From the NCBI RefSeq assembly GCF_014202215.1, contig NZ_JACHGB010000001.1, positions 705,377-769,376 on the forward strand: a DNA stretch of 64,000 bases, read 5' to 3'. Source of the stretch: Quisquiliibacterium transsilvanicum (GTDB lineage Bacteria > Pseudomonadota > Gammaproteobacteria > Burkholderiales > Burkholderiaceae_E). Of the stretch, positions 33,142-42,936 are shown one piece after another. A program made the translations under genes and the position numbers. The number at the start of each line of letters is the position of its first letter. Position 1 is the stretch's first letter. The notes beneath the pieces were generated by a model. That model had not been told where the DNA came from. It was given only the letters and a program-made list of their open reading frames with translations, and ran no database searches.

Positions 33142-33911
33142 GGCGATTCTATCCCGGCCAGCAGCGCCGGTTCACCCGGCTCGATCAGCCGCACCGCCTG
33201 CCAGCCGAGTTCCGAGAGCGCGGCCGCGATGCGAGGGTGGACCGCGAGCGCGCGCTGCCCGCAGGCCCAGCGGGCAAGCGACTGCGTCGCCAGCAGCCGC
33301 GCGCAGTCGCGCACCCCGTCCACGCTGGTGAAAACGAAGGTCGCGGGCGCCCCGCCGGTCGCCCAGCCGCGCAGCAGCTCCACCGTCGCGGTGGCAGGCG
33401 GCACAGGCTCGCTGCGATACAACACCAGGCGGTCGACCCGGGCGCCGCGAGCGCGAAGCTCGTCCAGCCAGTCGCTGCGCCCCTGCTCGCCATGCACCAC
33501 CAGCACGGCAAGCCCTGACGGCACAGAGAACGGCGCGCTGGCCAGCAGCGCATCGGCATCATAGGGGGCCCGCTCTGGCGCCACGATCCGGATTCGCGGC
33601 GACGCGAGCCCTGCCTCCGCGAGCGCCTGCCGGCTGCCCGGGCCCACCACCGCGATCCCGACCGAGTCCGGCCAGCGCCGCGCAGGACCGTGGGCGCCGC
33701 CCAGCCCGAGCGCGATCGCGCCCGGACTCACGAAGATCACCCAGTCGTAACGTCCGTTCAGCGCATCAACCAGCGCCGCCGGCTCAGGCGCGTCGGCGCA
33801 GCGCACGAGCTGTCGCAACGGCAGCGCAATCGCCTCGTGGCCTCGCTCGCGCAGGCGCGCGGCGAGCCGATCGACCCTGGGTGCGGGCTGCGTCAGGACG
33901 ACGCGGGTCAC
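33138..33911 (-). CDS. hemD: Uroporphyrinogen-III synthase
   Basis: 257 residues. Converts hydroxymethylbilane to uroporphyrinogen III with D-ring inversion. This family is poorly conserved; recognised from the N-terminal [45 protein letters not shown] (the usual D-x-x-x-F-T/V-S region), [15 protein letters not shown] and the C-terminal [14 protein letters not shown] plus [14 protein letters not shown]. Position between hemC and hemX confirms it. Start GTG overlaps the hemC stop as GTGA, implying translational coupling. Confidence 0.9.
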   Translation of the reverse strand: MTRVVLTQPAPRVDRLAARLRERGHEAIALPLRQLVRCADAPEPAALVDALNGRYDWVIFVSPGAIALGLGGAHGPARRWPDSVGIAVVGPGSRQALAEAGLASPRIRIVAPERAPYDADALLASAPFSVPSGLAVLVVHGEQGRSDWLDELRARGARVDRLVLYRSEPVPPATATVELLRGWATGGAPATFVFTSVDGVRDCARLLATQSLARWACGQRALAVHPRIAAALSELGWQAVRLIEPGEPALLAGIESP

Positions 33912-34873
33912 TGCGCCTGCAGATGCGCCTGCGCGCCCTGGTCGAGCAGCGCCTGCGCCACCCGCTCGCCGAGCGCATTCGCGCCTGCGCGGTCGGCATG
34001 CTCCAGACGTTCCTGGGCCTCCAGCAGGTGGACACCGTCCACGCTGGCGACGCAGGCGCGCAGCCGGAGAGCACCATCAGGCTCGGTCTCGCAGTAGGCG
34101 GCCAGCGGCACCCGGCAGCTGCCGCCCAGCACGCGCGACACCGCTCGCTCGGCGGTGACGTGCAGCCAGGTCTCAGCGTCGGCGAGCGGCGCGAGCCAGC
34201 GGACGAACTCCGGACGGTCGGCGCGGGTTTCGATGCCCAGCGCGCCCTGCCCCGCCGCCGGCAGGCTCACCGACGGCGGCAGCAGGCCGCGGATTCGATC
34301 GACCAGGCCAAGCCGCTTCAGGCCGGCCGCGGCCAGCACGATGGCGTCGTACTCGCCGCGATCGAGCTTGCCCAGACGGGTGTCGAGATTGCCGCGCAGC
34401 GGCCGGACGTCCAACTGCGGATGGCGGCGCCGGATCTGCGCGGCGCGGCGCAGGCTCGAGGTGCCCACCACCGCGCCCGCCGGCATCTCGTCGAGCGAGC
34501 CGAAACGGGAACTGACGAAGGCGTCGCGCGGATCCTCGCGGCGCATCACCGCGCTGAGCGCAAACGCCTCCGGCAGCTCCATCGGCACGTCCTTGAGCGA
34601 GTGCACGGCGAGGTCGGCGCGGCCGTCGAGCAGCGCCACCTCCAGCTCCTTCGTGAACAGCCCCTTGCCGCCGATCTCGTTGAGAGCGCGGTCGAGCACC
34701 CGGTCGCCTTCGGTCGTCATGCCGAGGATCTCGACCTCGCAGGCGGGATAGGCATCGCGCAGCCGCTGCTGCACGTGCAGGGCCTGCCACATCGCGAGCC
34801 GGCTCTCGCGCGAGGCGATGACGAGCCGCTGCGGCGGCGCAAGGGCGTCGGCGGGAAAAGGATCGGTAGCCAG
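33908..34873 (-). CDS. hemC: Hydroxymethylbilane synthase (porphobilinogen deaminase), probable CTG start
   Basis: 321 residues if started at CTG 34873. Polymerises four porphobilinogens. [42 protein letters not shown] and [13 protein letters not shown] are conserved, and Cys253 in GGSCRVP would carry the dipyrromethane cofactor. The first ATG in frame (34792) lies after the conserved N-terminal strand [16 protein letters not shown], which includes the Arg-x-Ser that contacts substrate. No ATG, GTG or TTG exists upstream in frame, but a CTG sits 8 nt after GAGG, so CTG initiation is proposed. Follows algR by 49 bp. Confidence 0.9.
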   Translation of the reverse strand: MATDPFPADALAPPQRLVIASRESRLAMWQALHVQQRLRDAYPACEVEILGMTTEGDRVLDRALNEIGGKGLFTKELEVALLDGRADLAVHSLKDVPMELPEAFALSAVMRREDPRDAFVSSRFGSLDEMPAGAVVGTSSLRRAAQIRRRHPQLDVRPLRGNLDTRLGKLDRGEYDAIVLAAAGLKRLGLVDRIRGLLPPSVSLPAAGQGALGIETRADRPEFVRWLAPLADAETWLHVTAERAVSRVLGGSCRVPLAAYCETEPDGALRLRACVASVDGVHLLEAQERLEHADRAGANALGERVAQALLDQGAQAHLQAQ

Positions 34874-34885
34874 GAGAAGAACCTC
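34871..34885 (-). promoter_or_regulatory. Ribosome-binding site and CTG start of hemC
   Basis: GAGG on the minus strand at 34885-34882 is followed after 8 nt by CTG at 34873-34871, in frame with the conserved HemC N-terminus 15 codons later. It decides the start because no standard start codon lies between the algR stop region and the conserved strand. Confidence 0.6.
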
Positions 34886-34922
34886 GGGAAGGATCGGGGG
34901 CAGATGCGCGCGGGCCGGATGT

Positions 34923-35723
<801 letters not shown>

Positions 35724-36826
35724 CGCGACGTCGCCTTTCCTTGCGGTAGGGAAATTCGAGAACGAGCCGGAACTGATCTTCCTCGACGAGGGTCTTCAGT
35801 TCGGCCTCCATATCGTACAGCAGCATCAGGCGCTCCCTGACGTTCGACAGCGCCATCTGGTTGCCGGGCCGCACCGGGGCGCCCTCGGACGCCGGGTTGA
35901 CGATCTCGACGCGCACCCGGTCGCCCGGCCGCGTGATCGCAATGATGACCTCGCCGGGGGCGTCGCGCGGCTCGATCCCGTGGTGCACGGCGTTCTCGAT
36001 CAGCGGCTGCAGCAGCAGCGAGGGCAGCAGCGCATCGCCGGGCATCTGCTCGACATGCCACTGCACCTGCAGCCGGTCGCCCAGGCGCAGCTGTTCGATT
36101 GCCAGGTACTGCTGGCAGGTCACCACCTCCTCGTCCAGCGGCACCAGCTCGCGCGTGTCGCGCATGAAGACGCGGAACAGGTCGGCCAGATTCTCGAGCG
36201 TGTACTCGGCGCGGCGCGGATCGCTGCGCATCAGCCCGAGCACAGTGTTCAGGCTGTTGAAGAGGAAATGGGGCCGGATCCGCGCCTGCAGCGCCTGCAG
36301 CCGCGCCTCCGAGAGGGACGGCGAGAACGACAGCGCGCGCAGCCGGAAGAACTCGAAGGCCAGCGCCGCGAGCGCGCACGCGGCCAGGCCGCGCACGCCC
36401 GCCCAGAGTGCAGTGGCCAGCGGCCCGGCCTCGGGAATCAGCACGGACGCGCTCAGCAGCGAGATGACCAGCGTCACCAGCGCGGGCACGCTCAGGCCGA
36501 CCGCCCATTGCACCGGACGCGCACGCCCGTTGACCCAGCGGCGCAGCGCGCAGAGCGTGGCCAGCGAGACCAGCACTGCGGGCTCGAGCACCATCAGGAT
36601 GTCGAGCAGGCGGTCAGGCGCGGTGGCGTCCGCTGCGCCGAGTGCCAGTGCCAGCAGCACGGCCGCCGCGTTGAGCGGCACCAGCACGCGCAGCGCAATG
36701 CCCATGTTGCAGCAGTCGGGGATGACCGGCGACTTCGCGCCGTCGGAGACCCGGCGGCCGGCAGCCGCAGCGGCGCCCTGCGATGGAACGGCGGGAGCAG
36801 GGGGAACAGCGGAAGGTACGGGCGGG

Positions 36827-36859
36827 GAGGACGAGGAGGACGAGGAGGACGAGGAGGAC
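36827..36859. repeat. 9-bp tandem repeat coding for a serine tract
   Basis: Three full copies of GAGGAGGAC plus a 6-bp partial copy. On the minus strand it gives the Ser run in the kinase N-terminus. In-frame unit length. Confidence 0.9.
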
Positions 36860-37015
36860 GGGGGGAACGGAGGCGGCAGCGCCGCCGCGTCGATCGCGAC
36901 CGCGGCATGCGCTTCCGACGGCAGGCTGGCCGGCTGTGGTTCCCTCATCTTCCTCGGAACGGGATGCCTTGCCGATACGCGCCGAAAAGCGCCGCGCCGC
37001 CGTGCTGGCCCCCTT

Positions 37016-37021
37016 TATAAT
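37016..37021 (+). promoter_or_regulatory. Perfect -10 box just before argH
   Basis: TATAAT ends 10 nt before the argH ATG. A start point about 7 nt downstream would leave a leader of only 3-5 nt. No Shine-Dalgarno lies between the box and the ATG. No good -35 hexamer at 16-18 bp. Confidence 0.45.
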
Positions 37022-37031
37022 CGGTCTGATT

Positions 37032-38435
37032 ATGACAGATCAATTCGCAAAGAAAGCCCAGGCGTGGTCGGCACGGTTCTCGGAACCCGTCTCGGAACTC
37101 GTCAAGCGCTACACCGCCTCGGTCGACTTCGACAAGCGCCTCGCACTGCACGACATCGAGGGCTCGCTGGCCCACGCCGACATGCTCAACGCGGTGGGCA
37201 TCCTGTCCGACGCCGACCTATCGGCGATCGGCGACGGCATGGCCCGCATTCGCGGCGAGATCGAGCGCGGCGAGTTCACCTGGTCGGTGGACCTCGAGGA
37301 CGTCCACCTCAACATCGAGAAACGGCTCACCGAGCTTGCCGGCGACGCTGGCAAGCGGCTGCACACCGCGCGCTCGCGCAACGACCAGGTGGCCACCGAC
37401 ATCCGGCTTTGGCTGCGCGCCACGATCGATGCGGTGGTGGCGGAACTGGAATCGCTCCAGCTGGCGCTGCTCGAGGTTGCCGGCCGCCACGCCGACACCA
37501 TCATGCCGGGCTTCACCCACCTGCAGGTGGCCCAGCCGGTCACCTTCGGGCATCACCTGCTCGCCTACGTCGAGATGTTCTCGCGCGACGCCGAACGCAT
37601 GCGCGACTGCCGCCGCCGCGTGAACCGGCTGCCGCTGGGCGCCGCCGCGCTGGCTGGCACCAGCTACCCGATCGACCGCGAGCGCGTCGCGCGCACCCTG
37701 GGTTTCGACGGCATCTGCGCCAACTCGCTCGACGCAGTGTCCGACCGCGACTTCGCGATCGAGTTCTGCGCGGCTGCCGCGCTGGTGATGATGCACGTCT
37801 CGCGGCTGTCCGAAGAGCTCATCCTCTGGATGTCGCCGCGGGTCGGCTTCATCGACCTGGCCGACCGCTTCTGCACCGGCTCGTCGATCATGCCGCAGAA
37901 GAAAAACCCGGACGTGCCCGAACTCGCCCGCGGCAAGACCGGGCGGGTCAATGGGCACCTGGTGGCGCTGCTCACGCTGATGAAGGGCCAGCCGCTGGCA
38001 TACAACAAGGACAACCAGGAAGACAAGGAGCCGCTGTTCGACACCGCGGACACCCTGCTCGCAACCCTGCGCATCTTTGCCGACATGGCTGGCGGCATCA
38101 CGGTGAACGCCGCGCGCATGCGGCAGGCGGCCGCCGAAGGCTTCTCCACCGCAACCGATCTCGCCGACTACCTGGTCCGCAAGGGCCTGCCTTTCCGGGA
38201 TGCGCACGAGGCGGTGGCACTCGCGGTGCGCACAGCAGCGCAGCGCGGCATCGACCTCTCCGACCTCACGCTTGACGAGTTGCGTGCCTTCTCGCCGCTG
38301 GTCGAAGCGGACGTGGCCGACTCGCTCACCCTCGAGGGCTCGGTGCAGGCGCGCAATCATCCGGGAGGTACCGCCCCCGCGCAGGTGCGCGCTGCGGTGG
38401 CGCGGCACGTGCAACGACTTGAAGGCACGGCTTGA
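37032..38435 (+). CDS. argH: Argininosuccinate lyase
   Basis: 467 residues. Splits argininosuccinate to arginine and fumarate, the last step of arginine synthesis. Fumarase/aspartase superfamily signature [12 protein letters not shown] carries the mobile catalytic loop serine; conserved [12 protein letters not shown] and [19 protein letters not shown] are also present. The C-terminus is complete. Divergent from algZ with 83 bp between starts. The message may be nearly leaderless (see the -10 box). Confidence 0.97.
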   Translation: MTDQFAKKAQAWSARFSEPVSELVKRYTASVDFDKRLALHDIEGSLAHADMLNAVGILSDADLSAIGDGMARIRGEIERGEFTWSVDLEDVHLNIEKRLTELAGDAGKRLHTARSRNDQVATDIRLWLRATIDAVVAELESLQLALLEVAGRHADTIMPGFTHLQVAQPVTFGHHLLAYVEMFSRDAERMRDCRRRVNRLPLGAAALAGTSYPIDRERVARTLGFDGICANSLDAVSDRDFAIEFCAAAALVMMHVSRLSEELILWMSPRVGFIDLADRFCTGSSIMPQKKNPDVPELARGKTGRVNGHLVALLTLMKGQPLAYNKDNQEDKEPLFDTADTLLATLRIFADMAGGITVNAARMRQAAAEGFSTATDLADYLVRKGLPFRDAHEAVALAVRTAAQRGIDLSDLTLDELRAFSPLVEADVADSLTLEGSVQARNHPGGTAPAQVRAAVARHVQRLEGTA

Positions 38436-38489
38436 CACCCCGACCAGCCCTCCCCGGCGGGAACCAGGCAGGCGCGGCGGACGCTCGCG

Positions 38490-39809
38490 ATGACTGAAGT
38501 CCTGATCCTGCTGGGGCTCATCCTGCTCAACGGCCTGTTCGCGATGTCCGAAATCGCGCTGGTCACGGCGCGCAAGGCGCGCCTGCAAAAGCTCGTCGAC
38601 GAGGGCGACAGCGGCGCGGCGGCCGCGCTCGCGCTGGGCGAGGATCCCAACCGCTTCCTGTCCACCATCCAGATCGGCATCACCTCGATCGGAATCCTCA
38701 ACGGCATCGTCGGCGAAGCGGCGCTCGCCGCCCCCTTCGCGGACTGGATGGAAACGCTGGGCGCCAGTCAGCCCTGGTCCGACTACGCGGCAACCGGCCT
38801 GGTGGTGGTGGTGGTCACCTACGTGTCGATCGTGATCGGCGAGCTGGTGCCCAAGCGCCTCGGGCAGTTCAGCCCGGAAGGCATTGCCCGCATCGTTGCG
38901 CGGCCGATGGCCTTGCTGTCCGTTGCCACGCGTCCCTTCGTGCGGCTGCTGTCCGTCTCCACCGAACTGCTGCTCAAGGTCCTCGGCGCCAAGGGCGCCA
39001 GCGGGCCCTCGGTCACCGAGGAGGAGATTCATGCGATGCTCGCCGAGGGCTCGCAGAGCGGCGTGATCGAGCACAGCGAGCATGCGATGGTGCGCAACGT
39101 GTTCCGGCTCGACGACCGGCAGATTTCGTCGCTGATGGTGCCGCGCCCGGACATCGTTTCGCTCGACATCTCCGATCCGCTCGAGGAGAACCTCGCGAAG
39201 ATCGCCGGAACGGTGCATTCGCGCTTTCCGGTCTGCCGCGATGGCCTGGACGAAGTGCTGGGTTTCATCCACACCAAGCAGCTGCTCGCCCGCTCGCTCA
39301 CCGGCCAGCCCTTCGACCTCAGCGAAGGTCTGCAGCCCGCGCTGTTCGTCCCCGAGACCCTCAGTGGCATGGAGCTGCTGGAGAACTTCCGCACATCGGA
39401 CGCGCACATCGCGCTGGTGATCGACGAGTACGGCGAGATCCAGGGCCTGATCACGCTGCAGGACCTGCTGGAGGCAATCACGGGTGAATTCGGCGCGCCG
39501 GACGACGAGAACAGCTGGGCGGTGCAGCGCGAGGACGGATCCTGGCTGCTCGACGGCCTGATCCCGGTCCCCGAGCTCAAGGATCGCCTTGAGCTGCGCA
39601 CGGTGCCCGAAGAGGAACGCGCCCGCTACCAGGCGCTGAGCGGAATGCTGATGCTGATGCTCGGCCGCATGCCGCAGGTCGGCGACATCGTCGTCTGGGA
39701 GAACTGGCGCTTCGAGATCGTCGACATGGACGGCAAGCGCATCGACCGCGTGCTCGCCAGCGAGGTGCCGCTCGACGGCGGCGAATCGGCCGACGAACCG
39801 ACGATCTGA
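38490..39809 (+). CDS. CNNM/CorC-family (HlyC/CorC) membrane transporter
   Basis: 439 residues. DUF21/CNNM membrane domain (about 1-185) with LNGLFAMSEIALVTARKARL and TLVVVVVTYVSIVIGELVPKRLG-type helices; two CBS domains (about 205-330: LMVPRPDIVSLDISDPLEE, HIALVIDEYGEIQGLITLQDLLEAITGE); CorC_HlyC C-terminal domain (WLLDGLIPVPELKDRL, MLGRMPQVGDIVVWENWRFEIVDMDGKRIDRV). Relatives move Mg2+/Co2+ or Na+; the old hemolysin label is not supported. Begins 54 bp after argH, probably the same transcript. Confidence 0.9.
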   Translation: MTEVLILLGLILLNGLFAMSEIALVTARKARLQKLVDEGDSGAAAALALGEDPNRFLSTIQIGITSIGILNGIVGEAALAAPFADWMETLGASQPWSDYAATGLVVVVVTYVSIVIGELVPKRLGQFSPEGIARIVARPMALLSVATRPFVRLLSVSTELLLKVLGAKGASGPSVTEEEIHAMLAEGSQSGVIEHSEHAMVRNVFRLDDRQISSLMVPRPDIVSLDISDPLEENLAKIAGTVHSRFPVCRDGLDEVLGFIHTKQLLARSLTGQPFDLSEGLQPALFVPETLSGMELLENFRTSDAHIALVIDEYGEIQGLITLQDLLEAITGEFGAPDDENSWAVQREDGSWLLDGLIPVPELKDRLELRTVPEEERARYQALSGMLMLMLGRMPQVGDIVVWENWRFEIVDMDGKRIDRVLASEVPLDGGESADEPTI

Positions 39810-39874
39810 AGCCTGCCTCGACGCCGCCCGCATCGCCGCGCAGGCGCAGGCTCAACGACGAAAGGACTCCCCAG

Positions 39875-40231
39875 GTGACCCGTTTCCTCCAGCGACTGCT
39901 GGTGCGCGCCGCGGCGATCGCGGCGATCCTGTTCGGGGCCGCTGCCACGCTGGTGCTGGCCTTCTTCGCCCTGCTCGCCGGCCTGGCGATCGGCCTGTTC
40001 ATGATGCTGGCGTCCTGGCTGGGCATGCGCCCGCGCGCGCAAGGCGGTCACGGCGGCGAAGGCGGCCGGACCGGCACGCCACGGCCGGGCGCCGCCCCGG
40101 GTACGGACGAAACGGTGATCGACGTCGAGATGCGCGAGATCCAGCCACCGGACGCCGAGGAACGCAGGGACCCGACCGCAGCCCCGCCCGGACACCGGGA
40201 CCCTCCCGCCGGGCCCCCGGGCGACCGCTGA
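39875..40231 (+). CDS. Small predicted membrane protein
   Basis: 118 residues from GTG 39875, preceded by AAAGGA with 9 nt spacing. Residues about 10-50 form one or two hydrophobic helices (AAAIAAILFGAAATLVLAFFALLAGLAIGLFMMLASWLG). The second half is Gly/Pro/Arg-rich and acidic, likely disordered, with VIDVEMREIQPPD as the only ordered-looking stretch. No family recognised. Good ribosome-binding site and codon use support a real gene. Confidence 0.65.
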   Translation: MTRFLQRLLVRAAAIAAILFGAAATLVLAFFALLAGLAIGLFMMLASWLGMRPRAQGGHGGEGGRTGTPRPGAAPGTDETVIDVEMREIQPPDAEERRDPTAAPPGHRDPPAGPPGDR

Positions 40232-40314
40232 CATCTTTCCGGGCGGCATCACCGTCCGTCCAAGGCCCTCTTACAATGCCGTCGTACACCCCACCCCGAA
40301 CCGGGACGGACTCA

Positions 40315-40935
40315 ATGCACGCCTTGATGAAATTCTCGCGGGCCATCGACTGGCTCAACGCCCAGGTCGGCAGGTTCGTGATCTGGCTGATCTTTGCCGC
40401 CACCGCCATCAGCGCCATCAACGCCATCGTGCGCAAGGTGTTCGACACCAGCTCGAACGCCTACCTGGAAGCCCAGTGGTACCTGTACGCTTGGTCCTTC
40501 CTGGCCGCCGCCGGGTTCACGCTGCTGCACCGCGAGCATGTCCGCATCGACGTGCTCAACAGCCGGCTGCCCAAGCGGGTGCAGGTCTGGATCGACATCG
40601 TCGGTTTCGCCCTGTTCCTCACGCCGCTGTGCCTGGTCGTGCTCTGGCTCAGCTTTCCGGTGGTGGTGCAGATGTACGAGACCGGCGAGATGTCGGGCAA
40701 TCCGGGCGGCCTGATCCGCTGGCCGGTATGGCTGGCCCTGCCGGTGGGCTTCCTGCTGCTGATGCTGCAGGGCTGGTCCGAGCTGATCAAGCGCATCGCT
40801 TTCCTGCGCGGCGAAGGCCCCGACCCCATGGGCCGCCTCACCGACAAGTCGGCCGAGGCAGAGCTGATGGAAGCGCTGCGCAGGCAGAACGAAGCAGGCG
40901 ATGCCGGCGCAGCAGGCGCCGCTTCCCAGCGCTGA
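40315..40935 (+). CDS. TRAP transporter small membrane subunit (DctQ type)
   Basis: 206 residues from ATG 40315. Four transmembrane helices, the usual DctQ topology, with the conserved EAQWYLYAWSFLAAAGFTLLHREHVRIDV and GEMSGNPGGLIRWPVWLALPVGFLLLMLQ. Pairs with the large subunit starting 18 bp later to form the Na+-driven permease. Belongs to the mannitol/chloroaromatic (FcbT-type, 2-oxoacid) TRAP group. A TACAAT at 40272-40277 may be its -10 box. An in-frame ATG at 40276 would add 13 unconserved residues. Confidence 0.9.
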   Translation: MHALMKFSRAIDWLNAQVGRFVIWLIFAATAISAINAIVRKVFDTSSNAYLEAQWYLYAWSFLAAAGFTLLHREHVRIDVLNSRLPKRVQVWIDIVGFALFLTPLCLVVLWLSFPVVVQMYETGEMSGNPGGLIRWPVWLALPVGFLLLMLQGWSELIKRIAFLRGEGPDPMGRLTDKSAEAELMEALRRQNEAGDAGAAGAASQR

Positions 40936-40953
40936 TCGGCCGGAGCCCCATCC

Positions 40954-42822
40954 ATGGAATTCATCGTCGCCAACTTCGCCCCCATCATGTTCGTGGGGCT
41001 GATCTTCTTCCTGCTGCTCGGCTTCCCCGTCGCCTTCAGCCTCGGCGCCTGCGGCCTGTTCTTCGGCCTCGTCGGCATCGAGCTCGGCGTGTTCCCCTCC
41101 ACGGTGATCGCCTGGCTGCCGCAGCGGCTGATCGGCATCATGGCCAACGACACTCTGCTCGCGGTGCCGTTCTTCACGCTGATGGGCCTGATCCTGGAGC
41201 GCAGCGGCATGGCGGAGGACCTGCTCGACACCGTCGGCCAGGTCTTCGGTCCGATGCGCGGCGGCCTGGCACTGGCGGTGATCTTCGTCGGCGCGCTGCT
41301 GGCGGCGACCACCGGGGTGGTGGCCGCTTCGGTGATCTCGATGGGCCTGATCTCCTTGCCCATCATGCTGCGCTACGGCTACGACCGCCGCCTGACCAGC
41401 GGAGTGATCGCCGCATCGGGCACGCTGGCGCAGATCATCCCGCCTTCGCTGGTGCTCATCATCATGGCCGATCAGCTCGGCCGCAGCGTCGGCGACATGT
41501 ACAAGGGGGCCTTCGTCCCGGCACTGATGCTGGCCGGCCTGTACGTCGTCTACGTGCTCGTGGTCGCGGTGCTCAAGCCCGCGCAAACCCCCGCGCTGCC
41601 GCTGGAGGCGCGTGTCTTCCGAGAGCCGAACGGCGGCGGCGGCTACGCCTCGCTGGCCGTCCTGGCCGCATTGTCCGCCACCGTGGCAGTCCTGCTCGCG
41701 CAGAACATGCCGGCCGTGCACAGCTGGTGGCTGGACAAGGTCGTGGAGTCGGTGCCGACCGACGAGAAGGTCGTGGTGGCCATGTGCGGCGGCGTCCTCG
41801 TGGCGCTTGTGATCGCGCTGGTCAACCGGCTCACCGGGCTGGGCCTGCTATCGCGACTCGCCGAGCGCGTGACCTTCGTGCTGATCCCGCCACTGCTGCT
41901 GATCTTCCTGGTGCTCGGCACCATTTTCCTGGGCGTGGCCACCCCGACCGAAGGCGGCGCCATGGGTGCCATGGGCGCGCTGATCATGGGCTGGGCACGT
42001 CGGCGCCTGGACTTCTCCCTGCTGAAGCAGGCGCTGGCATCGACCACCAGGCTGGCCAGCTTCGTGATGTTCATCCTGATCGGCTCGACCACGTTCAGCC
42101 TGGTGTTCCAGGCCGCTGACGGCCCGATCTGGGTGGAACACCTGCTGTCGGACCTGCCTGGCGGCCCCGTCGGCTTCCTGATCCTGGTCAACGTCCTGAT
42201 CTTCTTCCTGGCCTTCTTCCTGGACTACTTCGAGCTGTCCTTCATCGTGGTGCCGCTGCTCGCCCCGGTGGCCGACAAGCTCGGCATCGACCTGATCTGG
42301 TTCGGCGTGCTGCTGGCCGTCAACATGCAGACCTCGTTCCTGCACCCGCCCTTCGGCTTCGCCCTCTTCTTCCTGCGCTCGGTGGCCCCGGAGAAGCCCT
42401 ACGTCGACCGCGTCACGAAGAAGCTCATGGAGCCGGTGACGACGATGCAGATCTACAAGGGTGCAATCCCCTTCCTGGCCATCCAGCTCACGATGGTCGG
42501 CATCCTGATCGCGTTCCCGCAGCTGGTCACCGGCAGCCTCGAGAAGAAGCAGACGCACAACATGGAGGCGATCGGCGAGGAGATGCGCAAGAGCCTGGGC
42601 ACCGAGCCCGGACAGGACCAGGAGGAGGCTTACGGTGCCGACGAGGCGCCTGCCTCTGACGAAGCCCCCGCCGCAGGAGAAGCCCCCGCCGCAGGCGAGG
42701 CCCCGGCCGGCGGAGCCGGGCCGCAGCCTCAGGGGGGCGCTGACGGCGCAGCCGGACCGGTTCCCGAAGACGATCCGATGAAGGCAATGCGCGATGCCCT
42801 GAAATCGGAGGGAAGCAAGTAG
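40954..42822 (+). CDS. TRAP transporter large membrane subunit (DctM type) with acidic C-terminal tail
   Basis: 622 residues. About 12-13 helices of the DctM family: FVGLIFFLLLGFPVAFSLGACGLFFG at the N-terminus, SGVIAASGTLAQIIPPSLVLIIMADQLG and TSFLHPPFGFALFFLRSVAP are diagnostic. The length above the usual 430 residues comes from a central insert (about 205-300), as is common in the FcbT3-type subfamily, and from a C-terminal tail of some 80 residues rich in Ala/Pro/Glu/Gly with DEAPA / GEAPA repeats. GGAG lies 8 nt before ATG. Confidence 0.93.
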   Translation: MEFIVANFAPIMFVGLIFFLLLGFPVAFSLGACGLFFGLVGIELGVFPSTVIAWLPQRLIGIMANDTLLAVPFFTLMGLILERSGMAEDLLDTVGQVFGPMRGGLALAVIFVGALLAATTGVVAASVISMGLISLPIMLRYGYDRRLTSGVIAASGTLAQIIPPSLVLIIMADQLGRSVGDMYKGAFVPALMLAGLYVVYVLVVAVLKPAQTPALPLEARVFREPNGGGGYASLAVLAALSATVAVLLAQNMPAVHSWWLDKVVESVPTDEKVVVAMCGGVLVALVIALVNRLTGLGLLSRLAERVTFVLIPPLLLIFLVLGTIFLGVATPTEGGAMGAMGALIMGWARRRLDFSLLKQALASTTRLASFVMFILIGSTTFSLVFQAADGPIWVEHLLSDLPGGPVGFLILVNVLIFFLAFFLDYFELSFIVVPLLAPVADKLGIDLIWFGVLLAVNMQTSFLHPPFGFALFFLRSVAPEKPYVDRVTKKLMEPVTTMQIYKGAIPFLAIQLTMVGILIAFPQLVTGSLEKKQTHNMEAIGEEMRKSLGTEPGQDQEEAYGADEAPASDEAPAAGEAPAAGEAPAGGAGPQPQGGADGAAGPVPEDDPMKAMRDALKSEGSK

Positions 42823-42865
42823 GGATCGGCGGCTGCGCAAGACGGATTACCGTCCTCCACAGACG

Positions 42866-42894
42866 AAAAAAGCCGCGCAATGCGCGGCTTTTTT
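42866..42894. terminator. Bidirectional intrinsic terminator between dctM and dctP
   Basis: Stem GCCGCGC / GCGCGGC (42872-42878 and 42882-42888) with a 3-nt AAT loop, flanked by six A on the left and six T on the right. It is a proper Rho-independent terminator in both directions, ending the TRAP membrane genes from the left and dctP from the right. Confidence 0.93.
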
Positions 42895-42936
42895 CCTTCC
42901 CGGTCCCCGCGGCGTGCCGCCGGGACCGGGCCGGAC

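Noticed and set aside
34173..34792. ATG at 34792 as the hemC start
   Set aside because: It removes the conserved N-terminal strand with the Arg and Ser that contact substrate; a CTG with a good ribosome-binding site upstream restores it.
38490..39809. Annotation of the CNNM/CorC protein as a hemolysin
   Set aside because: The family label HlyC/CorC is historical; DUF21, CBS and CorC domains indicate ion transport rather than toxin activity.
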